Source: Tenodera sinensis (lineage: Eukaryota > Arthropoda > Insecta > Mantodea > Mantidae). Taken from it: a stretch of DNA of 64,000 nucleotides. Of this stretch, positions 44,111 through 53,992 are shown piece by piece; position 1 is the stretch's first letter; each line of letters begins with the position of its first letter. The notes under the pieces were generated by a model. The model was not told the origin of the DNA and did no database searches. It worked only from the letters and a program-made list of their open reading frames with translations. A program made the position numbers and the translations under genes. The stretch is from NCBI GenBank assembly GCA_030765045.1, contig CM060965.1, positions 146,571,374-146,635,373 of the forward strand. Direction: 5' to 3'.

Positions 44111-46437
44111 GCGCCATTAACTGAATTTTCGGTAAATTGTTTCGTCGAAAATACTTTCACAAATTCGTGTTTTTATTTATTTCATAAAATTTGCTGTGTA
44201 GCTTTGTTCATTCGTGAGGCATTTTATTGTGTGCTATATACTATTTCCATTATATATATAGATAAATGCTAGAAGAAAATTCGTTTAATTGGGTCCTCAA
44301 GTTATATTTAAATGAATGCATTTAGGGCTCACTTCCACTTTTGCTCCACAAAGAGATTTTCTAATAAGTTCACGCAGTATGTTCTGACCCGGAAGGTAGA
44401 TAACCTGTTAAATTCAAAATAATCTTACCTTGCTTATCGCCTGAACCTGAAATTTAATTCACTGTGCTTGGCTGGCAGTAATTTATTCATTCCAATACTC
44501 AACATTCAGTATTCCCAGTTGCACAAGCTAACCGAGTCAATATTCATTTCCACCCGTTTGCTGGGCATATTTATGATATACTATACTCAGGATAGAATTG
44601 CATAAATGTCAGTCTGGAAAACGTAACATACTTCCCAGGAGAATGGCTCCCAGACCCCAGCCTCCGTCCAATCCCCCAACCGGGAGCCATCAGTGGACCG
44701 CTTTCTCTGGTTCACACTCATTTCTTAGGAGGTATTACCAATGTGAAAAGTGAACTTAAATTAGACTTAGGGCTCATTAGTCCCCTATTATCAAGATAAT
44801 GGGACATGTATGTTGATGACTGGTTAAAACAAGGGCGTGTAGTTTAAAGGGTAGCGTAAAGCGCCAATATCCAGAAACAATGCACATTCACCTCAATAAC
44901 CTTCTTCATAAAACAAATGCAAAGGAGGAAGATACCTCCGAAGGCGGACTTCGACATAGTCCGCATCTCTCAGTCTTTAAACAGAGGAGAATGTTTCCAT
45001 GGGAAACTCTAGAAAAAAATGCATTCCATATCCTGACCTGAAGTTTGTTTCTGAGCCCACCTCCAGTGGCCCCTTAACGAGTCCCAATTAGTCTTCTTGA
45101 GGTTCCTATAAAAGCGATCCCTTCCCATTCCTTTTTGACAAAAACGAATATCTCTATACTAGAAGTATATATCCTCTGGTTCAATTTACTCTGGGATCCC
45201 AAACGATACCAATGAGAGTCCTGGATCTGCTCTTTCGTGATAATTATCAGAAAGGTCGAAACGTCCCTTTGATTTAAGGTCTCAAGATCTGTTCAAGCAA
45301 CGACTCTTCTCTTAGACTGATGCCTGTGCTTCCCCAAACGCTATGTTGGGCTTTGGACTCACAGAATGAAGAAGTTAAGGCTTCTGTTACTGCAGTTGAC
45401 ACAAGTTTCCTGTACTCCTGATCCTTCAGACCCATATGAAAAATTTGATTTTTGCAACTTCCAGCTCGTACCTTATGTAGTTTTTATTGCATAGTGTACT
45501 AGACGAATAATACTGCGTTGAGAGTTAGCCCGTGCAAAACATATCGTTACAGCCCAATTTTAGTACAATCTAAAAGCTCTCAGTCTGCCCTTCAGAGGTG
45601 AGTCTCCCTTTTGGAGTTGCCTTTAGGAGGAGTATCCTCCCACTAGTTCTTATTAGGCACCATAGGGAGCCGTTTAAGCCCGGTGGGCTTCTAGAGAGTT
45701 CCCCTCCCCTTTAACAGGGATGCCACCTTTTTAGCCCATCATGAGCCAGCTTCCTGGCCCTCTTCCTCCTCCTCTCTTCTTTTCGACATCATAACTATCT
45801 TTTTGTCAACAAGTGTAGGGAACCAGTGTTCCCAAACCAGTATCCTTTGAAGGTGGGACTTGTTTTTGCACATCTCTGGAAGTTACCGTTCCATCTTTCA
45901 GCAAGTTTTTCTTCCAGGGTTTCTGCTACCTCCAATCTTGCATATGTGCTAATAGGGTCCCAAGTGGAGTTCTCCAGATTAAATGCCCTTCGAATACCTG
46001 GGGATTACTTTGGTCCATCCAGAGCACCACAGTACATGTGTGAGACTATGTGCTTTGAGAGGTTTTCAGGTATCTCAGGCGCTCCTTTAATTACGCACTA
46101 ATCATGTACCATGTAAGGACCTATTAAGGACCTTCAGGTTGGGGACTTAGTTTGCTGTTTCCTATTTGGTATCCATAGGCAGATTTAACCAGTGTCGGTA
46201 GTCAGCCAATATTGCCGAAAAGGATTCAGAAATCTATTTTCCGAGTTTTTGGTACCACTCAGAGTCCAGATTAGGGTTGATATACGGTTGCAGAGGCCTC
46301 CCACAACGAATATGTCGCTGATAATACCCGTCAAATATTTTGCACCAATATGTGAACACCTCGAACGTAAAGAATTGAAGGATGTCTTTTATACTGTCAA
46401 TATAAAAGCAGTAATATAATTTAGATCATTTGTACAA
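44111..46437. other. Non-coding; possible decayed element at 45.0-46.1 kb
   Basis: From about 45000 to 46100 the minus strand gives short protein-like patches in shifting frames (FYRNLKKTNWDSLRGH near 45.1 kb; RLEVAETLEEKLAERWNGNF near 45.9 kb). The first resembles the endonuclease-RT linker of some non-LTR elements, but too little remains to call it. Confidence 0.3.
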
Positions 46438-46780
46438 CTCTGCTACTGTATCTTACATATACATAATTTACGGACCTCTTTTACATTGGCCCATATAATG
46501 GCTCTATGACTTGTCCGATGTCTGTACACTAATATCACTGTTCCTTGAATATCTTGAAACACACAGGTTGCTTTTATAATGGCAAAATGACAGACTCAAT
46601 ATTTGTTTGTGGAATACACATCAACATCACTGCATTTTGAATATGTGGAAACATATAGATTGCTTTACACTCCTCGCCGACACCACCGCTAATATTGATC
46701 CCACATTTTTACCATATCGCTGCACTTTGAATTCATAAAATCATACCGACTGCTTTTACATTGTACGACACAACACCTTG
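46438..46780 (+). repeat. Decayed tandem repeat, about four units of 90-93 bp
   Basis: Units start near 46438, 46531, 46624 and 46714. Each has an AT.TC.CTGCA.TTTGAAT-like block followed about 40 bp later by a TTGCTTTTACA-like block. Divergence between units is high, so the array is old. Confidence 0.65.
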
Positions 46781-48166
46781 CCTAGTCCCGCTAAAATTAT
46801 TGGTCAATATTGGCGACTGTGTTCTTTGTTGTATCAATCTGCTATTTCGTACATGCTGCGTAGGAAAAACTTTTAACAAAAAGGTTGCATAATATGTAGA
46901 TATTTGCTACATTCTAAAGTAATCAAAGTAGGCTTAAAAGAAAGATAGGCATGTTTACAAAATAACTTAGGGCTTTGAGAGACACAACTTCAGTATTCAG
47001 GTAGATATGGTATCCATTAAAATGAATTCAGGTAGAGGTGGTATCGACTAAAATACAGTTATATGTTTACAACTAGATTCTTTGCTTTACACACTCTATC
47101 TGACCGCAAAAACGTATCTAACTTCTGCTGTATAGAACTAAGCCTCTGGTAAATAAATAGACAGACAGACAGATAAATAAATAAAATTATAATTTATCAC
47201 ATCTAATAATTATCTACAACTATTTCCTCCAATATATAAAATAATTACAATACTACTTAATACTTACATTAACGTATATTAATATATATTTACTTCAATT
47301 CAAATACATATCTATATATAACATTTAATTCTATTCAATTTATTCCTTTGTTCATTAAAAATAATATCATTCGTCAACCGAAAAAGCAACAAACTTCTAT
47401 TAAAAATACCAAAAATGATATATAAACAAAATCACCTATTTCATGTAAAATTATTGATTTTTAAATATTTAACTAAATTTCATTTAAAAAATTAGTTGCA
47501 TTTAATAAAATATTCATAAACTATCACTCAAAATAAAACGTCTCAAATTAAAATTCCAAATTTATCTGATGAAACTTTTCCAAATTTCATAACTTATTAC
47601 GTAAATAATTTAATTTACTAATATTAATTTATTAAATTGCTCCAAATTCATCAAATCGAAACAACCAACAAAGCTTCCAATTAATACACCAAAAATCATA
47701 TCTAATCCAATATACCAAAATAATTCAAATATATATACAACTTAATATTAAACAGTTTGCATTTACAAATATTACTTTAATTAAACATTTAAGAAATGTT
47801 TTTAAACAATTTCATGTATAAACTCTAATTTACAAATACTAATTTAGTATTAACCAATAAACAACAACATTTAAATGTAAAATACCAACCTAATACGTAA
47901 TAAAATGTTATTTTATTTTATTTTTAATTTTTTAAAATATTAAATTAATTTAATAAAAATTATTCATAGTCCATCAACCAAATTAAGCATAAAAAAGTTA
48001 AATTATAACACCAAATACAATAATTTAACAAAATTTAGCAAATTCATATGTATTAATATAAATTCTAAAATAAACTTAATTCATAAATAATATTTAAATT
48101 TAGTAAACAAATTAAATTTACTACTTATACCAAATACAGACTTATTAAATACTAAATACTCAACAA
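46781..48166. other. Very AT-rich DNA flanking the LTR element
   Basis: From 47140 the sequence is made almost entirely of A/T with rare G. No coding capacity. The same kind of sequence continues at 53993, so the LTR element inserted into one AT-rich block. A two-copy ATTCAGGTAGA repeat occurs at 46995-47060. Confidence 0.7.
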
Positions 48167-48170
48167 TTTT

Positions 48171-48772
48171 TGAAGCATTTGTGTCACTCGATTGACTGCT
48201 TCGTATTCTGGGTGCCTACAGCTGCTCACACATGAGTCTTAATCTCGGGTATCCGTGGTGGTTACAGAGAGCGATATTGTAGTTTTGTTAGAACTCTTTA
48301 TTTGTTTTCTTTTTACACATTTAAGCTTTGCTGAACAATTTTAAATAGAATGAAATATGCAGTTTAACGGAACGCTGGAACGAACTTTCACCGTGTTGCT
48401 TACATGTATCTCTCCCTCGTAACGATGCCTGTCTCCTACTGTCCCTCAGTCATTATCCTTTTGAGCTTCCCAAACATCCATAATGGCCCTCACTTCATTA
48501 AGTCAAGACTTTGCCCTCTGGCAAAACCCCTCGGGTTTCCGATACTTTGTAAAAATACAATAGCAGGCTCTTTTTTCTTTATGTTGAAGATCTTGCCAAA
48601 CTAATTGTATCTCGTTTACGTTAATGTTTGGGACGTTCGCTAATGATCCTTGGTAGTGCCTTTTTGGCATCCCTTCACCTGTGGTACATATTCTTAACCC
48701 TTTGCTATTAATGGATTTTGTAGCTTTGATATATTCTGTATATCATAAGCGCTATACAGAAAAACTGCTACA
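48171..48772 (-). repeat. 3' LTR
   Basis: 602 bp, TG...CA on either strand. An AATAAA signal on the minus strand lies at 48297-48302. It matches 53387-53988 except at 48647. The 66-codon plus-strand frame at 48404 (and its twin at 53620) is antisense to the element and is present only because the LTR is duplicated. Confidence 0.97.
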
Positions 48773-48782
48773 AATGCCCCCC
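48773..48782 (-). promoter_or_regulatory. Polypurine tract (G-run) next to 3' LTR
   Basis: Read on the element strand, GGGGGGCATT sits immediately before the 3' LTR (TGTAGCAG). This is where plus-strand DNA synthesis is primed in LTR elements. The G-run with a trailing CATT is unusual but correctly placed. Confidence 0.65.
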
Positions 48783-49329
48783 ATATACATTATCATATTA
48801 TGTAAGAATATGATAAGGTATATGTCTTGCCCGAAAATCATTTTCTTGTTAAAATTTCGCGATTGTTCAGCAAATCTTTCGTCAATTACATACAAATACT
48901 TAAAAGGGTTTACACTCAAATTCTTAAAGACATAGCTTGTACATAGAATACCCTTCACATATTTACATTACACAAATCAGCACTCAACACACATAGGGTT
49001 ATATTTTTAATACTACATAGTGATTTAATATTATTTTACATGTTTCTTCTTACATTGATCTTCTGATTCTATATAATTATTTTTATCAAAAGTCTTTTAT
49101 GGTTATGGATTGTTCTGCTGGTTTCACTTTTAATTTGTTTTTTTTTTTTTTTTTTTTTTTTTCTTTTTTCACACGCACATTATCCACTTCACTGTTTTTT
49201 CGATATATTCACTTTGCTTAATATTAATTACGTTATTCTTACAGTTATTTACAAGTTTACATAGAAACAATTAGGCCCTCATTTTCATGATCCAACCATT
49301 CTTTCAACTACTTCTCACCATTTCTTTTC

Positions 49330-50868
49330 TTACTTTTCGATACTATTTGAGGAATTTCTATACGGTCTTATTAGCTGCTTATGCCATCTCCCAATCGATT
49401 TGTTTGTTTTTAAGTCCACTAATTCATAAGTATGCTCTCCGAATTTCTCAGTAATCATTACCGGACCTTTATATAATAGTTCTAATCTATGACTTCTCCC
49501 CCTTAACGCATTGGATAACTTATAATCCCTAGCGAGGACTAGATCTCCTACCTGAGGATTCCATTTATTTTTACGTTTCTTGATTTTTGATTTCCTCTTT
49601 TCCGCTTTTTCTTGCAATCTGTCAAAAACGATCTTAGCCCTTTGTTCCTCTGATAATGGCTGACTTCTCTCAATCGTTCTTGTAGTATTTTTAAAAATGG
49701 GTTCAGGGTCAATTCCCTGCATTATCTGTATCGGTGCAAAACCAGTTGTAGTATTTACAGTGTTATTAATAATTTTCTCTATGATGGGACAATACTTTAC
49801 CCAGTTTCGATGATTATTATGAGTAAGCACTCGAAAATAAGTCCCTATTTCTCTTAATATCCGCTCTGTCGGATTCCCTGAAGGAAAATAATAAGAACAA
49901 TGATATAGATTTATCTGGTGGCTACTTAGAGTTTCTCTGAAATTTTTATTCGCTACTTCAAATGAATGTGTGTAACAGTTATATCTTCCAGGCTTTTCCG
50001 AGAATACCTCCCTGTTTTCTATTAAAAGTTCCCGTAATTTTCCTTTTTGTTCCTCATTTAGTCTCTCAGCTTGGTTCACCTTAGATTCTATTAAATTTTC
50101 TATCTTGACACAGTCCTTTCTTTCGTCGTACTCATTTATATTACTATTCTTCAAGTTAAATTTTGGGTTTTCTCGGGGTTTCTTTTCTTCGTCAAAATCA
50201 CAGAAATAATTACCTCTACTCACAATATTTTGTTCCTCTATTTCATCGTAGTTCCCAACTTTTAATTCTGCTAATTCCATCGCTCCAATATTTATTACCT
50301 CGACAAAGAATGTTTCCCCCTCCATTTCTTCCTCTACCTGATCCCGTACAATTATCCTCGAAGTATGGTCTAAAAATGGTACAATTATGGTGTCAGGTCC
50401 TGTTTCAAACTTAAAACTTCTATTTTCAAAATCTATGATGGAATTCCAAGCATAAAGACTATCGCAACCGATTATTACGTCAAAAACAAGCCTGGGTACA
50501 ACCAAAAATAATATTTCAATGCATTTATGTGCGATCTCGACCTTTACCATCACTTGAAATTTTACCCTTTCTTTCCTTTTACCTACCGCTACAGAGCAAT
50601 ATATCCCATAAACTGGCAAAGATAATAATTTTACACCACTACTCACTAAATTTTCAAAAAAATTTTGGGAACACACAGTAGTATTAGCGCCTGTATCAAT
50701 AATAGCCTGAAATAATTTCCCGTTAATACCAATATTTATTCTTGGCGGATCAATTAAAATTTCATTCTCTGTATTTTCTTTATGTTTTTCGATCAAACAT
50801 TGCCTTCTCTGTCCCTTATTTTCGAAGTACTTCCCATAATAAGAACATTCATCATTCCCAATCTTCAC
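49330..50868 (-). CDS. Truncated Pol: aspartic protease fused in frame to integrase C-terminus
   Basis: 512 codons without a stop. Residues 58-61 are DTGA, the retroviral-type protease active site; FDVIIGCDSLY later is the second protease motif. Linker residues end with a VFSEKPGRYNCYTHSFEV segment, which normally leads into RT. The chain then jumps to LSSHQINLYHCSYY and GNPTERILREIG, where the E of ERI is the last integrase catalytic residue, followed by the IN C-terminus and a GPVMITEKFGEHTYEL block. RT, RNase H, the HHCC finger and the first two catalytic Asp are absent. The first codon is GTG; the frame is open back to 50910 and overlaps gag by 46 nt in the -1 frame, so expression probably needs ribosomal frameshifting. 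Integrase activity is not expected; protease may work. Confidence 0.88.
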   Translation of the reverse strand: MKIGNDECSYYGKYFENKGQRRQCLIEKHKENTENEILIDPPRINIGINGKLFQAIIDTGANTTVCSQNFFENLVSSGVKLLSLPVYGIYCSVAVGKRKERVKFQVMVKVEIAHKCIEILFLVVPRLVFDVIIGCDSLYAWNSIIDFENRSFKFETGPDTIIVPFLDHTSRIIVRDQVEEEMEGETFFVEVINIGAMELAELKVGNYDEIEEQNIVSRGNYFCDFDEEKKPRENPKFNLKNSNINEYDERKDCVKIENLIESKVNQAERLNEEQKGKLRELLIENREVFSEKPGRYNCYTHSFEVANKNFRETLSSHQINLYHCSYYFPSGNPTERILREIGTYFRVLTHNNHRNWVKYCPIIEKIINNTVNTTTGFAPIQIMQGIDPEPIFKNTTRTIERSQPLSEEQRAKIVFDRLQEKAEKRKSKIKKRKNKWNPQVGDLVLARDYKLSNALRGRSHRLELLYKGPVMITEKFGEHTYELVDLKTNKSIGRWHKQLIRPYRNSSNSIEK

Positions 50869-53039
50869 TGAAGGCGAAGTTGACTGGGTTTGGAGTTTTC
50901 CGAAACCTTACTAATGGCTCCTGTCCCATTCCCATTATATGAAGGTCCCGGGTTTGAATCCTGGTGAAAATTTGTTTCTTCCAATCTTTTTACCGCGTTT
51001 ATAGCGTCTACCCTTTCTTCCGGATTTGGAGAAATTCTGCTATTCCCATTTCTTTCTTCTTGCCTAGGGGAATTCGGTCTGTACCAATTATTATCATGGT
51101 GATAATTATTTCCCGAAGGAAATCGATTCCTAGTGTACCTCCCCCTTCTATCTCCGTAATATCTATTTGCCTGTACGTAATTAATTTGAGGGTTTCTTTC
51201 CCGTGGATAATTCTCAACCCTTCTTCTATTATCCTGAGGCTCAAAATTATTTCTTCTATCCTGAGGCTCAAAATTATGTCTCCTATCCTGAGGCTCAAAA
51301 TTATTTTTCCGGTGGTAATTATTGTTTTTAGGGACCGGGCCATGATACCGTTGCCGAGCATCAAAATTCCTGACATCATCTGAACCTGCCCCCTGCCCGA
51401 AAATTTTTGTTGGAGATCGGTTGCTTCCAAAAGGTCTCTCATTACTTGCCTCGTTTTGGCTCTTATTTCTTTCTAGTGCGATTAACAAGTCAATCATTGC
51501 CGCTATTGTTATCGGCTTCGCAATAATCAGATAGTGTTGAATTGTTTCCGGAAAATGTGTGGTTATTAAATTAATTAATTCTATTTCTCCCATCGGAGGG
51601 TCAAGCATCTTACATTTTCTAGCTATAGCCATAAAATAATTAACCATGCATTGATCTTTATGCGGGTTATATTTCCCATTACTCAGTTCCAGTCTTATAT
51701 TTGCCTGCCTGCTAGCTCCCCAATATCTATTTAAGAAAATTTCCTTAAATGTCCGATAATCATTACTTGATCCTACTGATAACTCTAACCAGTTTGAAGC
51801 GTTGCCTTTAAAACATTTTCTGACAACCGTCATCTTATATTCCTCGGGAATACCTTTTACAAGAAAATACTCTTGCATGCTATTTATAAAAGCCTTGGGG
51901 TCATCAAATTCTTCGTTTTCAAAGGTTGGTGGTGAAATTTCATTCAAAACATGGTTGGGCCATTGCAAATGTGGACTATTGCGTGCATTAACATTGACAT
52001 TGGTACTACTATTACCTGATGTACCAGCATTTAAATTTATCATCGGAATGTCCGCTGACGCACTATGCATCGCTTCGTCCCGTGCTGCTACCGTAATAGT
52101 GTTACTACTCACAGAATCACTAACATTGTCAGACATACATATGTTATTTAATCTTTCTTTCAGTTTGTCATTTACCTCATCTACACTCACAGCTAATCTC
52201 CTAGTTTCCCTCTCTGATTGCTCTAATCTTTTCCTACAGATTTCTAATTCCTTGCTATTAATTTCCCTTTCCTTAGCTAATTCAGTAGTTATTTCCTCCC
52301 TTAATTTTCTATTTTCTTTCTCTACATTTTTATTAACTGTTTTAATCTCTTCCCTAACCTGTTCCTGACTTTCCCTCATTTCAATTCGTACATTTTCAAT
52401 TTCAATTTTAACCTCTTCCTGATTATTTCTAACCTCACTTCTTACATTTTCTATTTCATTTCTAACTTCCTGCTTGAAATTTTCTAAAACCTTCTGTTGT
52501 TTCTCAATCTTATTTCCTATTTTGACTAAGTCAGCTGTTAAGTTCTCCCTCGTATTTTCTACCTTTTCTGTTAAACCCGTTAAATCTTTCTGACTCTGAT
52601 CTACCTTTTCTGTTAAACCCGTTAAATCTTTCTGACTTTTTTCTACCTTTTCCTTAATCTCTTTCTGACTTTCTGTTAACCCCGTTAAATCTTTCTGACT
52701 CTGATCTACCTTTTCTGTTAAACCCGTTAAATCTTTCTGACTTTTTTCTACCTTTTCCTTAATCTCTTTCTGACTTTCTGTTAACCCCGTTAAATCTTTC
52801 TGACTCTGATCTACCTTTTCTGTTAACCCCGTCATCATTGACATAAGTGATTTTAATATTTCATTAGTCTCCATGCTTCCCCCTGTTTCTTCTCCCTGAT
52901 TTTGTATATTCGTCTCAGCTACTCTGTCCCTTGCATGATCTACATTACTATATACACCTTCTCCCACTCTCTCATCACCCTCCTGCACTTCCATATTTAT
53001 ATCTAATTGCTCGATCATTTTCCCGTTCCTTAAATACAT
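50865..53039 (-). CDS. Gag polyprotein with extended coiled coil, intact
   Basis: 724 codons, ATG at 53039, no internal stop. An N-terminal acidic part leads into a long heptad-rich region (about residues 60-300) with repeats of KVDQSQKDLTGLTESQKE. Residues about 365-540 resemble a Gypsy Gag core: FDDPKAFINSMQEYF, FKGNASNWLEL, F...FLNRYWGASRQ, MVNYFMAIARKCKML, LITTHFPE. The C-terminus is rich in Asn, Arg and Gln and contains three NNFEPQDRR-like repeats in place of a CCHC zinc knuckle, which is absent. Gag forms the particle that packages element RNA. The frame overlaps pol by 46 nt. Shadow frames on the plus strand at 50964 and 51802 are not genes. Confidence 0.92.
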   Translation of the reverse strand: MYLRNGKMIEQLDINMEVQEGDERVGEGVYSNVDHARDRVAETNIQNQGEETGGSMETNEILKSLMSMMTGLTEKVDQSQKDLTGLTESQKEIKEKVEKSQKDLTGLTEKVDQSQKDLTGLTESQKEIKEKVEKSQKDLTGLTEKVDQSQKDLTGLTEKVENTRENLTADLVKIGNKIEKQQKVLENFKQEVRNEIENVRSEVRNNQEEVKIEIENVRIEMRESQEQVREEIKTVNKNVEKENRKLREEITTELAKEREINSKELEICRKRLEQSERETRRLAVSVDEVNDKLKERLNNICMSDNVSDSVSSNTITVAARDEAMHSASADIPMINLNAGTSGNSSTNVNVNARNSPHLQWPNHVLNEISPPTFENEEFDDPKAFINSMQEYFLVKGIPEEYKMTVVRKCFKGNASNWLELSVGSSNDYRTFKEIFLNRYWGASRQANIRLELSNGKYNPHKDQCMVNYFMAIARKCKMLDPPMGEIELINLITTHFPETIQHYLIIAKPITIAAMIDLLIALERNKSQNEASNERPFGSNRSPTKIFGQGAGSDDVRNFDARQRYHGPVPKNNNYHRKNNFEPQDRRHNFEPQDRRNNFEPQDNRRRVENYPRERNPQINYVQANRYYGDRRGRYTRNRFPSGNNYHHDNNWYRPNSPRQEERNGNSRISPNPEERVDAINAVKRLEETNFHQDSNPGPSYNGNGTGAISKVSENSKPSQLRLQ
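51238..51318 (-). repeat. 27-bp tandem triplication in gag C-terminal region
   Basis: TATCCTGAGGCTCAAAATTA recurs three times at 27-bp spacing on the plus strand and encodes the NNFEPQDRR repeats on the minus strand. The in-frame unit (nine codons) lengthens a basic, probably RNA-binding tail. Confidence 0.85.
52555..52830 (-). repeat. 105-bp tandem repeat in gag coiled coil
   Basis: TGACTCTGATCTACC recurs at 52591, 52696 and 52801, exactly 105 bp apart. The unit encodes 35 residues, five heptads, so duplication keeps the coiled-coil register. Copies are nearly identical in DNA, which indicates recent expansion. Confidence 0.9.
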
Positions 53040-53214
53040 TGACTATATACTACAACACGTAGATAAAATTCTCACTCAGTACCTTAATCAGCTTGCTGCA
53101 CTGCTATTCGATGTGGATCCTCTCGTTCCTGCTGTGTCCTGGGTCACCTTCCCTGGAGTTCACGGCCTTTGTTGTTCAGCTCCCTGAAGTTCTCCGCATA
53201 CCTTATTCTGGTTC

Positions 53215-53365
53215 CCTGAAGTACTCTGAAGTTCTCGCTCAGCATTCCTGAAATTCTCTGAAGTTCACGCTCAGCATTCCTGAAGTTCTCTGAAGTTCAC
53301 GCTCAGCATTCCTGAAGTTCTCTGAAGTTCACGCTCAGCATTCCTGAAGTTCTCTGAAGTTCACG
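53215..53365 (-). repeat. 32-bp tandem repeats in the 5' leader
   Basis: Units start at 53215, 53247, 53279, 53311 and 53343 (plus-strand CCTGAAGTTCTCTGAAGTTC core followed by ACGCTCAGCATT). The last unit runs into the primer-binding site. The leader of LTR elements holds packaging and dimerisation signals, so the array may matter for RNA selection; this is inference. Confidence 0.9.
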
Positions 53366-53383
53366 CCACACGTTGGAGCGCCA
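53366..53383 (-). promoter_or_regulatory. Primer-binding site, tRNA-Lys-like
   Basis: On the element strand TGGCGCTCCAACGTGTGG starts three bases after the 5' LTR. It resembles the sequence complementary to the 3' end of tRNA-Lys(CUU), TGGCGCCCAACGTGGGGC, with one extra T and one substitution. The assignment is from memory of tRNA 3' ends. Confidence 0.7.
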
Positions 53384-53386
53384 ATT

Positions 53387-53988
53387 TGAAGCATTTGTGT
53401 CACTCGATTGACTGCTTCGTATTCTGGGTGCCTACAGCTGCTCACACATGAGTCTTAATCTCGGGTATCCGTGGTGGTTACAGAGAGCGATATTGTAGTT
53501 TTGTTAGAACTCTTTATTTGTTTTCTTTTTACACATTTAAGCTTTGCTGAACAATTTTAAATAGAATGAAATATGCAGTTTAACGGAACGCTGGAACGAA
53601 CTTTCACCGTGTTGCTTACATGTATCTCTCCCTCGTAACGATGCCTGTCTCCTACTGTCCCTCAGTCATTATCCTTTTGAGCTTCCCAAACATCCATAAT
53701 GGCCCTCACTTCATTAAGTCAAGACTTTGCCCTCTGGCAAAACCCCTCGGGTTTCCGATACTTTGTAAAAATACAATAGCAGGCTCTTTTTTCTTTATGT
53801 TGAAGATCTTGCCAAACTAATTGTATCTCGTTTACGTTAATGTTTGGGACGTTCGCTAATGACCCTTGGTAGTGCCTTTTTGGCATCCCTTCACCTGTGG
53901 TACATATTCTTAACCCTTTGCTATTAATGGATTTTGTAGCTTTGATATATTCTGTATATCATAAGCGCTATACAGAAAAACTGCTACA
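53387..53988 (-). repeat. 5' LTR
   Basis: 602 bp, identical to 48171-48772 except at 53863. Transcription of the element should start within it, toward lower coordinates. Confidence 0.97.
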
Positions 53989-53992
53989 TTTT

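Larger units (their letters stand above)
48171..53988 (-). mobile_element. Ty3/Gypsy-type LTR retrotransposon, recent internal-deletion derivative
   Basis: A 5818-bp minus-strand element: 5' LTR 53387-53988, primer site 53366-53383, leader repeats, gag, truncated pol, G-rich polypurine tract, 3' LTR 48171-48772. Flanking TTTT (48167-48170 and 53989-53992) fits a 4-bp duplication. The two LTRs differ at one of 602 positions (T at 48647, C at 53863), so the insertion is recent. Protease and the integrase C-terminus remain, but reverse transcriptase, RNase H and most of the integrase core are missing. It should therefore depend on an intact relative. No env is present. Confidence 0.93.

Noticed and set aside
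45826..46419. Plus-strand frames of 91 and 75 codons
   Set aside because: No motif; the opposite strand gives more protein-like patches, which themselves were too weak to call.
48404..48604. 66-codon frame present twice (also 53620-53820)
   Set aside because: Identical because it lies in both LTRs; it is antisense to the element and shows no domain.
48783..49329. env gene in the LTR element
   Set aside because: The interval between pol and the polypurine tract has no long frame, signal peptide or membrane segment; it includes a T-rich run.
51008..51442. 144-codon minus-strand frame with ILSLRI repeats, and plus-strand frames at 50964-51383 and 51802-52368
   Set aside because: Alternate frames of the gag ORF; the repeats are the shadow of the 27-bp triplication.
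53215..53365. CRISPR-like spaced repeats
   Set aside because: Units are contiguous 32-bp tandem repeats without unique spacers, in a eukaryotic retrotransposon leader.
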